From an uncultured Pseudoxanthomonas sp. (GTDB lineage: Bacteria > Pseudomonadota > Gammaproteobacteria > Xanthomonadales > Xanthomonadaceae): 64,000 nt of DNA. Shown here piece after piece: positions 26,479 to 35,319 of the stretch. Location of the stretch: the NCBI RefSeq assembly GCF_946886695.1, contig NZ_CAMPJD010000019.1, forward strand, positions 1 to 64,000. The letters run 5' to 3'. Both the position numbers and the translations under genes were made by a program. The notes beneath the pieces were generated by a model. The model searched no databases and was not told the origin of the DNA. It saw only the letters and a list, made by a program, of their open reading frames with translations. Every line of letters starts with the position of its first letter. The stretch's first letter is position 1.

Positions 26479-27225
26479 TCACCCTCGCGCCAACGCGGCC
26501 ACCAGGGCCGGGATCCCGGCCGATGCAGCAGCCACGTTCGCCAGCACCTCGTCCATCGTGATTTCCTCGTCGGTGCCGCAACCCGCCGCCCAGTTGGCGA
26601 CGATGGCCAGGCAGGCGTATTCCAGGCCCATTTCCCGTGCCAGACCGGCTTCGGGCATGCCGGTCATGCCGACCAGATCGCAGCCATCGCGGCGCATCCG
26701 GCGTATCTCGGCGCGGGTCTCCAGACGCGGTCCCTGCGTGGCCCCGTAGCAGCCGCCATCCACCAGATCCACGCCGGCCTCGCGGGCCGCGGAAAGGATC
26801 TGCTGACGAAGTAAATGCGTGTACGGATCACCGAAGTCGACATGCAGCACCTCGCTGCCGGGCTCCTCGCAGATCGTCGAGATCCGGCCCCAGGTGTAGT
26901 CGATCAGCTGGTCGGGGCACGTCAGTACACGCGGACCGCAAGCATCGGTGATGCCGCCGACGGTGTTCAACGCCAGCACCCGGGTGGCGCCAAGGTCCTT
27001 CAGCACCTGCAGGTTGGCGCGGTAGTTGACCCGATGCGGCGGCACCGAATGGCCCTCGCCATGACGGGCGAGGAACGCCACGCGTCGCCCGTCCAGCGTG
27101 CCGATGCGGACAGGGCCGGACGGCGCACCGAAACGGGTGTGCAGCTCCTTCGTCTCCACGTCCTGCAGGTCGGCAAGCCTGTAGACGCCGGTACCGCCGA
27201 TGACGGCAAGCGCGATGTCGGCCAT
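26479..27225 (-). CDS. mtnP: S-methyl-5'-thioinosine / methylthioadenosine phosphorylase
   Basis: 248 aa. Phosphate- and purine-site motifs of the MTAP branch are visible: [47 protein letters not shown] and [16 protein letters not shown]. In pseudomonads the closest relatives prefer methylthioinosine, giving hypoxanthine. The next upstream gene is hpt, whose product uses hypoxanthine, which favours that activity. The hpt stop is only 2 bp from this ATG. Confidence 0.88.
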   Translation of the reverse strand: MADIALAVIGGTGVYRLADLQDVETKELHTRFGAPSGPVRIGTLDGRRVAFLARHGEGHSVPPHRVNYRANLQVLKDLGATRVLALNTVGGITDACGPRVLTCPDQLIDYTWGRISTICEEPGSEVLHVDFGDPYTHLLRQQILSAAREAGVDLVDGGCYGATQGPRLETRAEIRRMRRDGCDLVGMTGMPEAGLAREMGLEYACLAIVANWAAGCGTDEEITMDEVLANVAAASAGIPALVAALARG

Positions 27226-27227
27226 GG

Positions 27228-27800
27228 TCAGTCCTTCAGCGCGTAGATGCCCGGCAGGTTGCGACCCTGCTCGTGGTAGTCCATGCCGAAACCGAACACA
27301 TAGCGGTCCGCGACCTCCAGGCCCACATAGTCCGCGCAGATGCCCGGCACGCAACGATCATGCTGCTTGGTGGTCAGCGCGGCGATGCGCACGTCGGTGG
27401 CGCCCTGCTCCAGGCACCACTGTTTCACCGCCAGCAGCGTATGGCCTTCGTCGAGGATGTCGTCCACCAGCAGCACACGGCGACCGTAGAGCGCGGTTGC
27501 GGGGCGGTGTTTCCACACCAGCTCCCCGCCTGTGGTCTCGCCGCGATAGCGGGTGGCGTGCAGGTAGTCGAACTCCAGGTCCAGCCCCAGCGCGCCCAGT
27601 TCCAGCGACAGCTGTCCGGCGAAGGGAAGCGCGCCATGCATGATGGTCAGATAGACCGGCACCTCGCCCGCGTAGTCACGCGCGATCGGCGCGGCCATCG
27701 TGGTGATGGCGCGGTCTAGCGTCGCGCGGTCGACCAGCAGGTCGGCATTGGCCAGCGCGTCGGCCAGCTTCGGCTTCGGATTGCCCAGCGATTCCATCAT
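27228..27800 (-). CDS. hpt: Hypoxanthine-guanine phosphoribosyltransferase
   Basis: 190 aa. The PRPP loop VLLVDDILDEGHTLLAV (~105-120) and IMHGALPFAGQL identify the family. It converts hypoxanthine or guanine plus PRPP into IMP or GMP. GGGAG five bases upstream supports the first ATG of a tandem ATGATG; this ATG overlaps the nagZ stop. It is sandwiched between nagZ and mtnP in one apparent operon. Confidence 0.9.
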   Translation of the reverse strand: MMESLGNPKPKLADALANADLLVDRATLDRAITTMAAPIARDYAGEVPVYLTIMHGALPFAGQLSLELGALGLDLEFDYLHATRYRGETTGGELVWKHRPATALYGRRVLLVDDILDEGHTLLAVKQWCLEQGATDVRIAALTTKQHDRCVPGICADYVGLEVADRYVFGFGMDYHEQGRNLPGIYALKD

Positions 27801-28804
27801 GCAACTCCCGTGAGACTGTCGAGCACGCGCGCCTGGGTGTCGCCATAGCGCGCATCGGCGATCAGGCCGTCCCACCCCAGTGCGCCACGGCCCAGTACCC
27901 CGAGCACGGCGGCAGTATTCAGTGCGCGGCCTTCCACCGCCTTCAGCGACTCGTCCACCAGCTTGGGCGAACACACCAGCACCACGTCGCATCCGGCGTC
28001 CAGGTGGTCATGGATGCGTTGCTTCACGCCGCCTGCCGAGAATGCCGCGGCCATGCCGATGTCGTCCGAGAACACCACCCCGCGGAAACCCATCTCGGCG
28101 CGCAGGATCTTCTGGATCCAGAACGGCGAGTAGCCCGCCGGTTCCGGTGCCACCGCCGGATACTTCACGTGCCCCATCATCACCGCATCGGCCTTGGCCT
28201 CGATGCCGGCGACGAACGGAACCAGGTCCTCCGCCCGCAGCACGTCCAGGCTGCGCGGATCGACGGCGTCGTCGAAGTGGGTGTCTTCCAGCACCGTGCC
28301 GTGGCCGGGGAAGTGCTTCAGCGTGGCCGCCATGCCGGCCGCGTGCATGCCGTGGATGTACGCGCGGGTGAACTCGGCCACGATCTGCGGATCGGCGTCG
28401 AAGGCGCGATTGCCGATGGCACGGTTGCCACGCGCAAGGTCCACCACGGGCGCAAAGCTCAGGTCCACGCCACTGGCGAGGATCTCGCTGGCCATCAGCC
28501 ATGCATGCTCTTCGGCGCGCTGCAGGGCCAGTTGCGGCTCACGCGCATAGAGCTTGCCGAAGCCTTTCAGCGCCGGCAGATCGCTGTAGCCATCGCGGAA
28601 GCGCTGCACGCGGCCGCCTTCCTGGTCCACGCAGACCAGCTGCGGACGAGGCGCGGCGGCGCGGATGGCCTGCGACAGTTCCGCTACCTGCGCGCGCGAG
28701 GCGAAGTTGCGGGTGAACAGGATGACGCCTGCGACGGCGTCGTGCTGCAGCCAGTCGCGTTCCTGCGTGGTGAGTTCGGTGCCGGCGATGCCGATGACGA
28801 GCAT
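27797..28804 (-). CDS. nagZ: Beta-N-acetylhexosaminidase
   Basis: 335 aa, one GH3 TIM barrel. The family signature KHFPGHGTVLEDTHFD holds the catalytic His, and GVVFSDDIGMAAA contains the nucleophile Asp. The enzyme removes N-acetylglucosamine from anhydromuropeptides in cytoplasmic peptidoglycan recycling. No signal peptide is present, as expected. Its stop overlaps the hpt start by four bases; the CYTH gene is 10 bp upstream. Confidence 0.95.
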   Translation of the reverse strand: MLVIGIAGTELTTQERDWLQHDAVAGVILFTRNFASRAQVAELSQAIRAAAPRPQLVCVDQEGGRVQRFRDGYSDLPALKGFGKLYAREPQLALQRAEEHAWLMASEILASGVDLSFAPVVDLARGNRAIGNRAFDADPQIVAEFTRAYIHGMHAAGMAATLKHFPGHGTVLEDTHFDDAVDPRSLDVLRAEDLVPFVAGIEAKADAVMMGHVKYPAVAPEPAGYSPFWIQKILRAEMGFRGVVFSDDIGMAAAFSAGGVKQRIHDHLDAGCDVVLVCSPKLVDESLKAVEGRALNTAAVLGVLGRGALGWDGLIADARYGDTQARVLDSLTGVA

Positions 28805-28814
28805 GGGGTGTTCC

Positions 28815-29333
28815 TCAGGGAATATCGGTGGCGGCGCGTTCGTCGTCGGACCATTGCCCGTAGGGACGCGACGCCAGGGCCAGATTGTAATAGCGGGCGG
28901 TGTCGGTGACCTGCTTGCCGGCCCAGGCAGGTTTCACGAAGTCTTCATCGGCATGGTCGAGTTCGATTTCCGCGACCACCAGCCCTGCGTTGTCGCCCAC
29001 GAACTCGTCGACTTCCCACAGGTGACCTTCGTGTCGCACGTAGTGCCGGCGCTTGTCGATCACGCCACCCACGCACAGGGCAAGCAGCGCGCGCGCGTCG
29101 GCAACAGGGATGGCGTAGTCGAATTCCTGCCGGGTGGCGCCCAGCTCGCGCGATTTCAGGTTGAGGAAGGCGGCCTCGCCCTGGATGCGCACACGCACCG
29201 AGGCCTTCTGTTCGCCGCGGTCCATCGCCCCCACGTCGTTGATGTAGCCCTGCGCCATCGGCACGACATCGTGCGCGGCATCGCGCCAGGCATCGCCGGT
29301 GACCAGGAATTTGCGTTCGATTTCGAGAGGCAT
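28815..29333 (-). CDS. CYTH domain protein (triphosphatase / class IV adenylate cyclase superfamily)
   Basis: 172 aa. The ExExK signature is EIERKFLV (residues 4-11), followed by alternating basic and acidic strands of the triphosphate tunnel (SVRVRIQG, LNLKSRE, RQEFDYAI, DKRRHYVRH, VDEFVGDNAG, VAEIELDH). Most bacterial single-domain members are inorganic triphosphatases; some make cAMP. The sequence does not decide between them. It appears to lead the nagZ-hpt-mtnP run. Confidence 0.88.
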   Translation of the reverse strand: MPLEIERKFLVTGDAWRDAAHDVVPMAQGYINDVGAMDRGEQKASVRVRIQGEAAFLNLKSRELGATRQEFDYAIPVADARALLALCVGGVIDKRRHYVRHEGHLWEVDEFVGDNAGLVVAEIELDHADEDFVKPAWAGKQVTDTARYYNLALASRPYGQWSDDERAATDIP

Positions 29334-29335
29334 GT

Positions 29336-29422
29336 GATTCGTGATTGGAGTGAGAATGGCGGCGAGCTTCTGGATTCGTAACAGTGCAGGATCGGCTCTT
29401 GCGAATCACCAATCACGAATCA
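29336..29422. repeat. Inverted and tandem TGATTCG/CGAATCA repeat
   Basis: GTGATTCGTGATTGG at 29336-29350 is the exact reverse complement of CCAATCACGAATCAC at 29408-29422, and the right side continues with another CGAATCAC unit. The pair fills the whole 93-bp gap between the CYTH gene and rlmD. A long-loop hairpin is possible. Confidence 0.8.
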
Positions 29423-29426
29423 CGAA

Positions 29427-30770
29427 TCACCGCCTTTCAAATAGCGCGATGCTTTCCACATGTGCCGTATGCGGGAACATGTCCATCACGCCGGCCGACG
29501 CCAACGTGTAGCCCTGCTCGTTGACCAGGTAACCCGCGTCGCGCGCCAGCGAGCCGGGATGGCAGCTGACGTAGACGATGCGGTCGAACTGCTTGAGCGG
29601 CAACTGCTGCAGCACTTCGATAGCACCGGAGCGCGGCGGATCGAGCAGCAGCTTGTCGAAGCCCTGCCGCATCCACGGCGTGCCGCGCTGGTCCTGGGTG
29701 AGGTCAGCGGCGTGGAAATGCGCGTTGTCCAGCCCATTGCGGGCAGCGTTGTCGCGCGCACGCACCACCAGGCCCGCCTCGCCTTCAACGCCCACGACCT
29801 CGCCCACCAGGCGCGCCATCGGCAGGGTGAAGTTGCCCAGCCCGCAGAACAGGTCGAGCACACGGTCCTGCGGCTGCGGGTCGAGCAGTTCGAAAGTCCG
29901 CGCGATCATCTTCTCGTTGAGCGCCGCGTTCACCTGGATGAAGTCCAGCGGGCGGAAAGCCAGCGATACGTCCCACGGCGCCAGCGCGAACGCCAGCTGC
30001 GGCGCCTCCGGCCACAGTGCGTGCACGCTTTCCAGTCCGCCCGGCTGCAGGAAGATGGCGAAACGGGTGGCCTGGCCGAACGCTGCCAGCTTCCCGCGGT
30101 CGCCTTCGCTCAGCGGCAACAGGTGACGGAACACCAGCGCGATGCCACTGAAGTCCGCACTGGCGTCGCCCGCGATGAACTCGATCTGCGGAATGTGCTC
30201 GCGCGCGTCGAGACTTTCGACCAGCTCGGCCAGGGCGGTGATCTTCGTGCCGATCCCCGGGATGACGGTGTGGCATTCGGACAGGTCGGCGACGAAGCGC
30301 GGATCCTGTTCGCGGAACCCCACCAGCGTCTTGTCCTTCTTGTTGACCCGGCGCACGGAGAAGCGGCCCTTGCGGCGGTAACCCCAGGCGGCACCGGTCA
30401 GCGGCGGCAGCACGGCACGTGGCGTGACGTGGCCGATGCGTTCCAGGTTCTCCAGCAACACGCGCTGCTTGGCCTCGATCTGCCGGGCCTCGTCCAGGTG
30501 CTGCAGCACGCAGCCGCCGCAGGTACCGAAATGGGGGCAACGCGGCGTGACGCGGTCGGGCGACGCTTCCAGCACATCGAGTGCTTTCGCTTCGTCGAAA
30601 TGGCGGTTCTTCGCCGTCTGTTCGGCCATCACCCGCTCGCCCGGCAATGCGCCGGAGACGAACACGGCCTTGCCGTCGCGGCGGGCGACGCCCCGCCCGT
30701 CATGGGTCAGGTCGGTGATGGTGGCTTCGAAGGGAGTCTTGTCGATGCGGGGGGAGCGGGTACGTGCCAC
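29427..30770 (-). CDS. rlmD: 23S rRNA (uracil-1939-C5)-methyltransferase
   Basis: 447 aa. An N-terminal TRAM domain (~10-65) is followed by a [4Fe-4S] site with Cys78, Cys84, Cys87 and Cys166, matching RumA. The SAM domain has VLDLFCGLGNFTLP and LLLDPPRSG; the catalytic nucleophile is Cys403 in YVSCHPGSLARD. It methylates U1939 of 23S rRNA. It may share a transcript with the genes downstream, although the repeat-filled gap lies between. Confidence 0.95.
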   Translation of the reverse strand: MARTRSPRIDKTPFEATITDLTHDGRGVARRDGKAVFVSGALPGERVMAEQTAKNRHFDEAKALDVLEASPDRVTPRCPHFGTCGGCVLQHLDEARQIEAKQRVLLENLERIGHVTPRAVLPPLTGAAWGYRRKGRFSVRRVNKKDKTLVGFREQDPRFVADLSECHTVIPGIGTKITALAELVESLDAREHIPQIEFIAGDASADFSGIALVFRHLLPLSEGDRGKLAAFGQATRFAIFLQPGGLESVHALWPEAPQLAFALAPWDVSLAFRPLDFIQVNAALNEKMIARTFELLDPQPQDRVLDLFCGLGNFTLPMARLVGEVVGVEGEAGLVVRARDNAARNGLDNAHFHAADLTQDQRGTPWMRQGFDKLLLDPPRSGAIEVLQQLPLKQFDRIVYVSCHPGSLARDAGYLVNEQGYTLASAGVMDMFPHTAHVESIALFERR

Positions 30771-30870
30771 GTGGCGTCAGGCTGCGTGTGTTGGCGGGGC
30801 CGCATTGTCGCATGGGCGCCGCCCGCCCCCGCCGACGCTAAGATGGGACCAGTCCGCAGGATGCCCGACC

Positions 30871-31575
30871 ATGACCCACACCGACGGCACGATGCCGCTG
30901 CTCCTGCTGGTGGAAGACGACCCCATCAGCGCCGAGTTCCTGTCGGCCGCCCTGTCCGCATTGCCTGCACGTGTGGAGCGCGCGGCGGACTGCGCGCAGG
31001 CGCTGGCGTTTCCGCTCGCCTTCGACGCCTGGCTGATCGACGCCAACCTGCCCGATGGCACCGGAGCGGCGCTGCTGCAACGCCTGCGCGCGGGCCATCC
31101 GTCCACGCCCGCTCTCGCGCATACGGCTGATGCGACGCCTGAGACACGCGAACGGCTGGTCCAGGCCGGCTTTGCCGATGTGCTGGTCAAGCCGCTCCCG
31201 GCACAGGCGCTTCAACGCGCCGTGCGCAATGCACTGGCAGGCGGCGCCGGCCTCCGGTCGGCGCAGGCGCTTCCCGACTGGGACGAAGCCGCCGCACTCG
31301 CCGCGCTCGCCGGCAATCGCAAACATGCCGCGCTGCTGAGGGAATTGTTCCTGTCCGAGTTGCCCACGGCGACTGCAGCCTGCCTGGAGGCATTCACCCG
31401 TGCGGATGCGGCTGCGCTGCGTGCCCAGTTGCACAGACTGCAGGCCAGCTGCGGCTTCGCCGGTGCCTGTGCGTTGGCCGGCATCGCGGGCCGCTGGCAC
31501 GCCGCCCCCACCGATGCGGCGCTGCGCGACGCCTTTGAAGACGCGAGCAGGCGCCTGCTGTCGCCGACGGACTGA
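30871..31575 (+). CDS. Response-regulator receiver plus Hpt phosphotransfer protein
   Basis: 234 aa. The receiver domain (1-~125) has the acidic pair LVEDDP, phospho-acceptor Asp57 (LIDANLPDG) and Lys (VLVKPLP). A C-terminal Hpt domain (~135-230) carries His188 in QLHRLQASCGFAGA. There is no output domain, so it is likely a phosphorelay intermediate for a hybrid kinase encoded elsewhere. The C-terminal codons lie inside a palindrome shared with recO. Confidence 0.85.
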   Translation: MTHTDGTMPLLLLVEDDPISAEFLSAALSALPARVERAADCAQALAFPLAFDAWLIDANLPDGTGAALLQRLRAGHPSTPALAHTADATPETRERLVQAGFADVLVKPLPAQALQRAVRNALAGGAGLRSAQALPDWDEAAALAALAGNRKHAALLRELFLSELPTATAACLEAFTRADAAALRAQLHRLQASCGFAGACALAGIAGRWHAAPTDAALRDAFEDASRRLLSPTD

Positions 31576-31590
31576 CGGCGTCAGTCCGTC
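31566..31590. terminator. Perfect hairpin across two convergent gene ends
   Basis: GACGGACTGAC (31566-31576) pairs perfectly with GTCAGTCCGTC (31580-31590) around a 3-base loop. It contains the stop codons of both the receiver-Hpt gene and recO. No T-run follows on either side, so it is a candidate bidirectional end structure rather than a classic terminator. Confidence 0.65.
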
Positions 31591-32324
31591 GTGGCGCCGC
31601 GTTGTTTCAGCCGCCCCAGGTCACTGATCATTTCCCAGGATTTCAGCCCCCTGGGGCCGAGGTGGTGCGCCAGTACCGAGCGCATCGGCAACCGCAGGCT
31701 GGCGAGGTCGTCGGGCGAAGGTGTTGCATCCTCCGCCAAGGCGAGCAGCGCGCGGCCGGTGGCCGCCTGGCTTCGCTCCCCGTGGCCACGGTCGCTGAGC
31801 AGGCGACGCGGGCCGTGTTCCGGATCGAGCAGGTAGCGCGCCGCCGGGTCCACCGGCTCGCCATCGCCATCCACATCCAGCGCGAAGCCGACACCCAGTG
31901 CGTCCAACAGGTCGCGCTCGAACCGTCGCAGCGACCACGCCAGTCCGTCACGCAACCGCAGCCGTTCGCGGGCCTGAGCATAGGCGTCGAAGAGCTCGGG
32001 CAGCGGGTCGTGTCGGGGCACCAGCCGCAGGACGAGTTCGCTGAGATAGAACGCGGCCAGCATGGCGTCACCAGCGGGCTGTGGTGCCGCGTCCAGCGCC
32101 TCCGCGCTCACCAGCCGCGCCAGTTCGCCGCGCAGGTCGCAATCGAGCCGGATGTGTTGCAGCGGCTGCAGCGCGGCGCGCAGGACGTGCTTCTTGGGCC
32201 CCTGCACGCCCCGCGCGACCAGGCCCAGGCGTCCCTGTTCCCGGCCCAGCACTTCCACCAGCAGGCTGGTCTCGCGCCAGGGGCGCGCATGCAGGACGAA
32301 GGCGATCTCGCCGGTGATGCGCAT
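31581..32324 (-). CDS. recO: DNA repair protein RecO
   Basis: 247 aa. The N-terminal OB-fold is typical ([34 protein letters not shown]), followed by the helical domain ([24 protein letters not shown]). RecO helps load RecA onto SSB-coated gaps in the RecFOR pathway. The zinc-type cysteines found in Gram-positive RecO are absent, as in gammaproteobacteria. It is the last gene of the rpoE-to-recO block, 16 bp after era. Confidence 0.93.
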   Translation of the reverse strand: MRITGEIAFVLHARPWRETSLLVEVLGREQGRLGLVARGVQGPKKHVLRAALQPLQHIRLDCDLRGELARLVSAEALDAAPQPAGDAMLAAFYLSELVLRLVPRHDPLPELFDAYAQARERLRLRDGLAWSLRRFERDLLDALGVGFALDVDGDGEPVDPAARYLLDPEHGPRRLLSDRGHGERSQAATGRALLALAEDATPSPDDLASLRLPMRSVLAHHLGPRGLKSWEMISDLGRLKQRGATTD

Positions 32325-32340
32325 TCAGGCCCGCGCGGGT

Positions 32341-33279
32341 TCACTCATACCCGAAGGCCTTGAGTGCCGTCTCGTCGTCGGACCAGCCCTCGCGCACGCG
32401 TACCCAGGTTTCAAGGAACACCTTGCGGCCGAACAGGTGCTCCATCTGCTGGCGCGACTTGCTGCCAATCTCCTTCAGCCGCGCGCCGCCCTTGCCGATC
32501 ACGATGGCCTTCTGGCTCTCGCGCTCCACCCAGATCACCGCACCGATGCGGGCCAGCTCGCCTTTAGGCGAGTCTTCGGTGGTGAAATTCTCGATTTCGA
32601 CGGTGGTGGCGTACGGCAGTTCCGCGCCGAGCTGGCGCATCAGCTGTTCGCGCACCAGTTCGGCCGCGAGGAACCGCTCGCTGCGGTCGGTGATTTCGTC
32701 TTCGCCGAACATCGGCGGCTGCTCCGGCAGCAGCGCCAGGATGTCCTTCACCAACGCGTCCAGGCCATTGCGCTTCAGCGCCGACACCGGATGCACCGCC
32801 GCGAACTCGCGGCCCTGCCCGACCTCGGCCAGGAACGGCAGCATCGCCGCCTTCTCCTTGATCCGGTCGACCTTGTTGACCACCAGCACCACCGGAATGC
32901 CCGCATCGCGCAATACGTTGTAAGCCAGGGTGTCTTCCTCGTCCCAACGGCCCGCTTCGACCACCATCAAGGCCGCCTCGACCTCTTCCAGCGCACCACG
33001 GGCGGCCCGGTTCATCACCCGGCTCATCGCCGAGGCGGAGAACTTGCCCTGCTGCTTGTGCAGGCCGGGGGTATCCACCAACGCGATCTGACCTGCGGGC
33101 CGGTCCTTGCCCGCCGCGAAGGTCGCGATGCCGAGCAGCCGGTGCCGCGTGGTCTGCGGACGGTTGGAGGTGATGCTGACCTTGGCACCGACCAGCGCAT
33201 TGGTCAGCGTGGACTTGCCCACGTTGGGACGACCGATGACGGCAACACTGCCGCTGCGGTAGGAGGAGGAATCGCTCAC
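32341..33279 (-). CDS. era: GTPase Era
   Basis: 312 aa from a GTG. G1 is GRPNVGKS (16-23), G3 DTPGLHK, G4 NKVDRI, and a C-terminal KH domain (~205-290) ends with [19 protein letters not shown]. Era binds the 3' end of 16S rRNA during 30S assembly. A longer in-frame start at 33378 lies within rnc and adds non-homologous residues. The stop of rnc is 10 bp upstream, a conserved linkage. Confidence 0.95.
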   Translation of the reverse strand: MSDSSSYRSGSVAVIGRPNVGKSTLTNALVGAKVSITSNRPQTTRHRLLGIATFAAGKDRPAGQIALVDTPGLHKQQGKFSASAMSRVMNRAARGALEEVEAALMVVEAGRWDEEDTLAYNVLRDAGIPVVLVVNKVDRIKEKAAMLPFLAEVGQGREFAAVHPVSALKRNGLDALVKDILALLPEQPPMFGEDEITDRSERFLAAELVREQLMRQLGAELPYATTVEIENFTTEDSPKGELARIGAVIWVERESQKAIVIGKGGARLKEIGSKSRQQMEHLFGRKVFLETWVRVREGWSDDETALKAFGYE

Positions 33280-33289
33280 CGGGGGGTAC

Positions 33290-33952
33290 TCACTTCGAAA
33301 TGTCGAGCTTGTCGAGCAGTGCCGCCGCGGCGACCTGCTCGGCGTTGCGGCGCGAGGTGCCCTCGCCGTCCGCCGCAAGGGGCGGGTCCAGCGTGGTGCA
33401 ACGCGCGAGGAAGAGTTTGGCGTGGTCGTCGCCGCTTTCCGAGACCAGTTCGTAGACCGGCAGCGGACGCTGGCGCCCCTGCAGCCATTCCTGCAGCCGC
33501 GTCTTGGCGTCCTTCTCCGGTCGGCCGACCGGGAGGGCGGCCAGCGAGGCTTCGAACCACGGCAGGACCACCGCGCGGCAGCCCTCGAAACCGGCGTCCA
33601 GGTAGATCGCTGCGACCACCGCCTCGAGGGCGTCGGCGAGGATGGAATCGCGGCGATGCCCGCCGGACTTCATCTCGCCCGGCCCCATCGTCAATCGCTC
33701 GCCGAGTTGCAGTTCGCGGGCGATGACGGCCAGCGCCGCTTCACGCACCAGTTCGGCGCGGGCGCGGGTCAATGCGCCTTCATCGGCCTTGGGCCAGCGC
33801 TGGAACAACGCTTCTGCCACCAGCAGGTTGACCACGCTGTCGCCCAGGAACTCCAGCCGCTCGTTGTGGGGAGCCCCCGCGCTGCGATGCGTCAGGGCCT
33901 GCGCAAGCAGGCCCTGGTCGGCGAACGCATGGCCGATACGGTCAACCGCCAA
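33290..33952 (-). CDS. rnc: Ribonuclease III, TTG start
   Basis: 220 aa. The RNase III signature [12 protein letters not shown] (31-42) and the second acidic cluster [16 protein letters not shown] give an intact Mg2+-binding catalytic site; a dsRNA-binding domain occupies ~150-218. No ATG or GTG is available before the conserved N-terminus, so TTG at 33952 is the probable start, with GGAATAGGGA just upstream. That start lies 4 bp after the DUF4845 stop, suggesting translation by coupling. Confidence 0.93.
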   Translation of the reverse strand: MAVDRIGHAFADQGLLAQALTHRSAGAPHNERLEFLGDSVVNLLVAEALFQRWPKADEGALTRARAELVREAALAVIARELQLGERLTMGPGEMKSGGHRRDSILADALEAVVAAIYLDAGFEGCRAVVLPWFEASLAALPVGRPEKDAKTRLQEWLQGRQRPLPVYELVSESGDDHAKLFLARCTTLDPPLAADGEGTSRRNAEQVAAAALLDKLDISK

Positions 33953-33956
33953 ATCC

Positions 33957-34334
33957 CTATTCCGCGCCGCGACGCGTCATCGCCTGCTCGGCGGCGAAGT
34001 TGCCGACCACATCGAGGTTGCCGACCAGCGGCCGGCGCACTTCATAGGCGACTTTCATGTTCCAACCGCCCTCCATCCGCTCGATCTTCACGTGCGAAGG
34101 CTTGATGTTGGTCGCGTAGTTGATGTCGAGACGGCGGAAGAACAGCTCATGGATCCGGGCCGGATCCATGTCCGCCACGCCCGCCTCGTTGGCCAGCCCC
34201 TTCATGGAGGACTTGACCGCGTAATACTCCTGGTACATCGGGAACAGTCGCATGGCGATGTAGGCGGCGAAGCCCACCACGGCCAGCACCATCAGAAAGC
34301 TCATCAATGTCATGCCGCTTTGCTTGCGCTTCAT
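33957..34334 (-). CDS. DUF4845 membrane protein with pseudopilin-like N-terminus
   Basis: 125 aa. The N-terminus [21 protein letters not shown] resembles a type IV pilin leader with hydrophobic stem, without the usual Glu at +5. The rest is a periplasmic domain ([22 protein letters not shown] strands). The family is common between lepB and rnc in this lineage and has no known function. GGGGGA seven bases before the second ATG favours 34334 over 34340. Confidence 0.82.
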   Translation of the reverse strand: MKRKQSGMTLMSFLMVLAVVGFAAYIAMRLFPMYQEYYAVKSSMKGLANEAGVADMDPARIHELFFRRLDINYATNIKPSHVKIERMEGGWNMKVAYEVRRPLVGNLDVVGNFAAEQAMTRRGAE

Positions 34335-34371
34335 TGCCATTCCCCCGTGCTTCCCCGTTAGCGTTGAAAGA

Positions 34372-35172
34372 TCACTCGATGCCGTTGCCGATACGCGAGG
34401 CATCGAAGCCATTCTTGCAGAACCAGCCCTCGCAGTTCAGCCAGACCAGGAAGGCCTTGCCGCGCAGGTTCTGTTCCGGCAGGAAATGGGTCTGCGTCCA
34501 GAACCGGCTGTCCTCGCTATTATCACGATTGTCGCCCATGACGAAATAATGCCCGGGCGGAACCACCCATTCGCCCTGCCCCTCCGGCCGCGCGCTGTCC
34601 AGCCATTCCAGCACCGTATGGGGCCGTCCCGGCAGCTTTTCCTTCAATAGTGCGGCCCCGGTCTCACCGGCACCGCTGCCCTTGCCCACGTAGTCGCCCA
34701 GCTTCTCGTAGGTCAGCGGCTGGCCGTTGATCGAGACCGTGTCCCCATGGAACCCGATCTTGTCGCCCGGCAGGCCGATCACGCGCTTGATCCAGTTGTT
34801 CTGGGGGTCGTGCGGCGGCTTGAACACCACCACGTCGCCGCGGGCCGGCTCACCGAGGGCCAGGAACTTCTGGTTGGTGATCGGCAGGCGCAGGCCGTAG
34901 GAGAACTTATTGACCAGGATGAAGTCGCCGATCAGCAGGTTCGGCATCATCGAACTGGACGGGATCTTGTACGGCTCGGCGATGAAGCTGCGCAGCACCA
35001 GCACCACCGCCAGCACCGGGAAGAACGCACGCGAGTAGTCCACCAGCACCGGCTCTTCGTCCAGCAATCCGCTCCTGGCGCGGCGGCGCTTGGCCAGGAA
35101 CAGCTTGTCGGCCAGCCACACCAGGCCGGTCAGCAGCGTCAGTACCACGAGGATCGTTTCAAACCAGACCAT
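34372..35172 (-). CDS. lepB: Signal peptidase I
   Basis: 266 aa. Two membrane helices (~4-26 and ~48-66) lead to the catalytic Ser74 (IPSSSMMPNLL); Lys129 in NNWIKRVIGLPGD completes the Ser-Lys dyad. Box E is GDNRDNSEDSRFW. It removes signal peptides from exported preproteins. GGAG five bases before the ATG supports the start. It sits between lepA and DUF4845. Confidence 0.95.
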   Translation of the reverse strand: MVWFETILVVLTLLTGLVWLADKLFLAKRRRARSGLLDEEPVLVDYSRAFFPVLAVVLVLRSFIAEPYKIPSSSMMPNLLIGDFILVNKFSYGLRLPITNQKFLALGEPARGDVVVFKPPHDPQNNWIKRVIGLPGDKIGFHGDTVSINGQPLTYEKLGDYVGKGSGAGETGAALLKEKLPGRPHTVLEWLDSARPEGQGEWVVPPGHYFVMGDNRDNSEDSRFWTQTHFLPEQNLRGKAFLVWLNCEGWFCKNGFDASRIGNGIE

Positions 35173-35190
35173 ACACACTCCGTTGGATGG

Positions 35191-35313
35191 CCCCTCTCCC
35201 ACCGGGAGAGGGGTTGGGATAAGGGTACGGCGAAGTCCACGCGCCCCCGGCTTCGCGGACTTCGCCGTACCCTCATCCGGCGCTACGCGCCGCCTTCTCC
35301 CGCCGGGAGAAGG
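35191..35313. repeat. Composite palindromic intergenic element
   Basis: Three nested perfect inverted repeats fill the lepA-lepB gap: a 10-bp stem (CCCCTCTCCC/GGGAGAGGGG, 35191-35213), a 17-bp stem with 18-bp loop (35222-35238 with 35257-35273) and a 9-bp stem (CCTTCTCCC/GGGAGAAGG, 35293-35313). The outer hairpins are near mirror copies flanking the central one. A related hairpin recurs at 54721-54745. Confidence 0.85.
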
Positions 35314-35319
35314 AAAACG

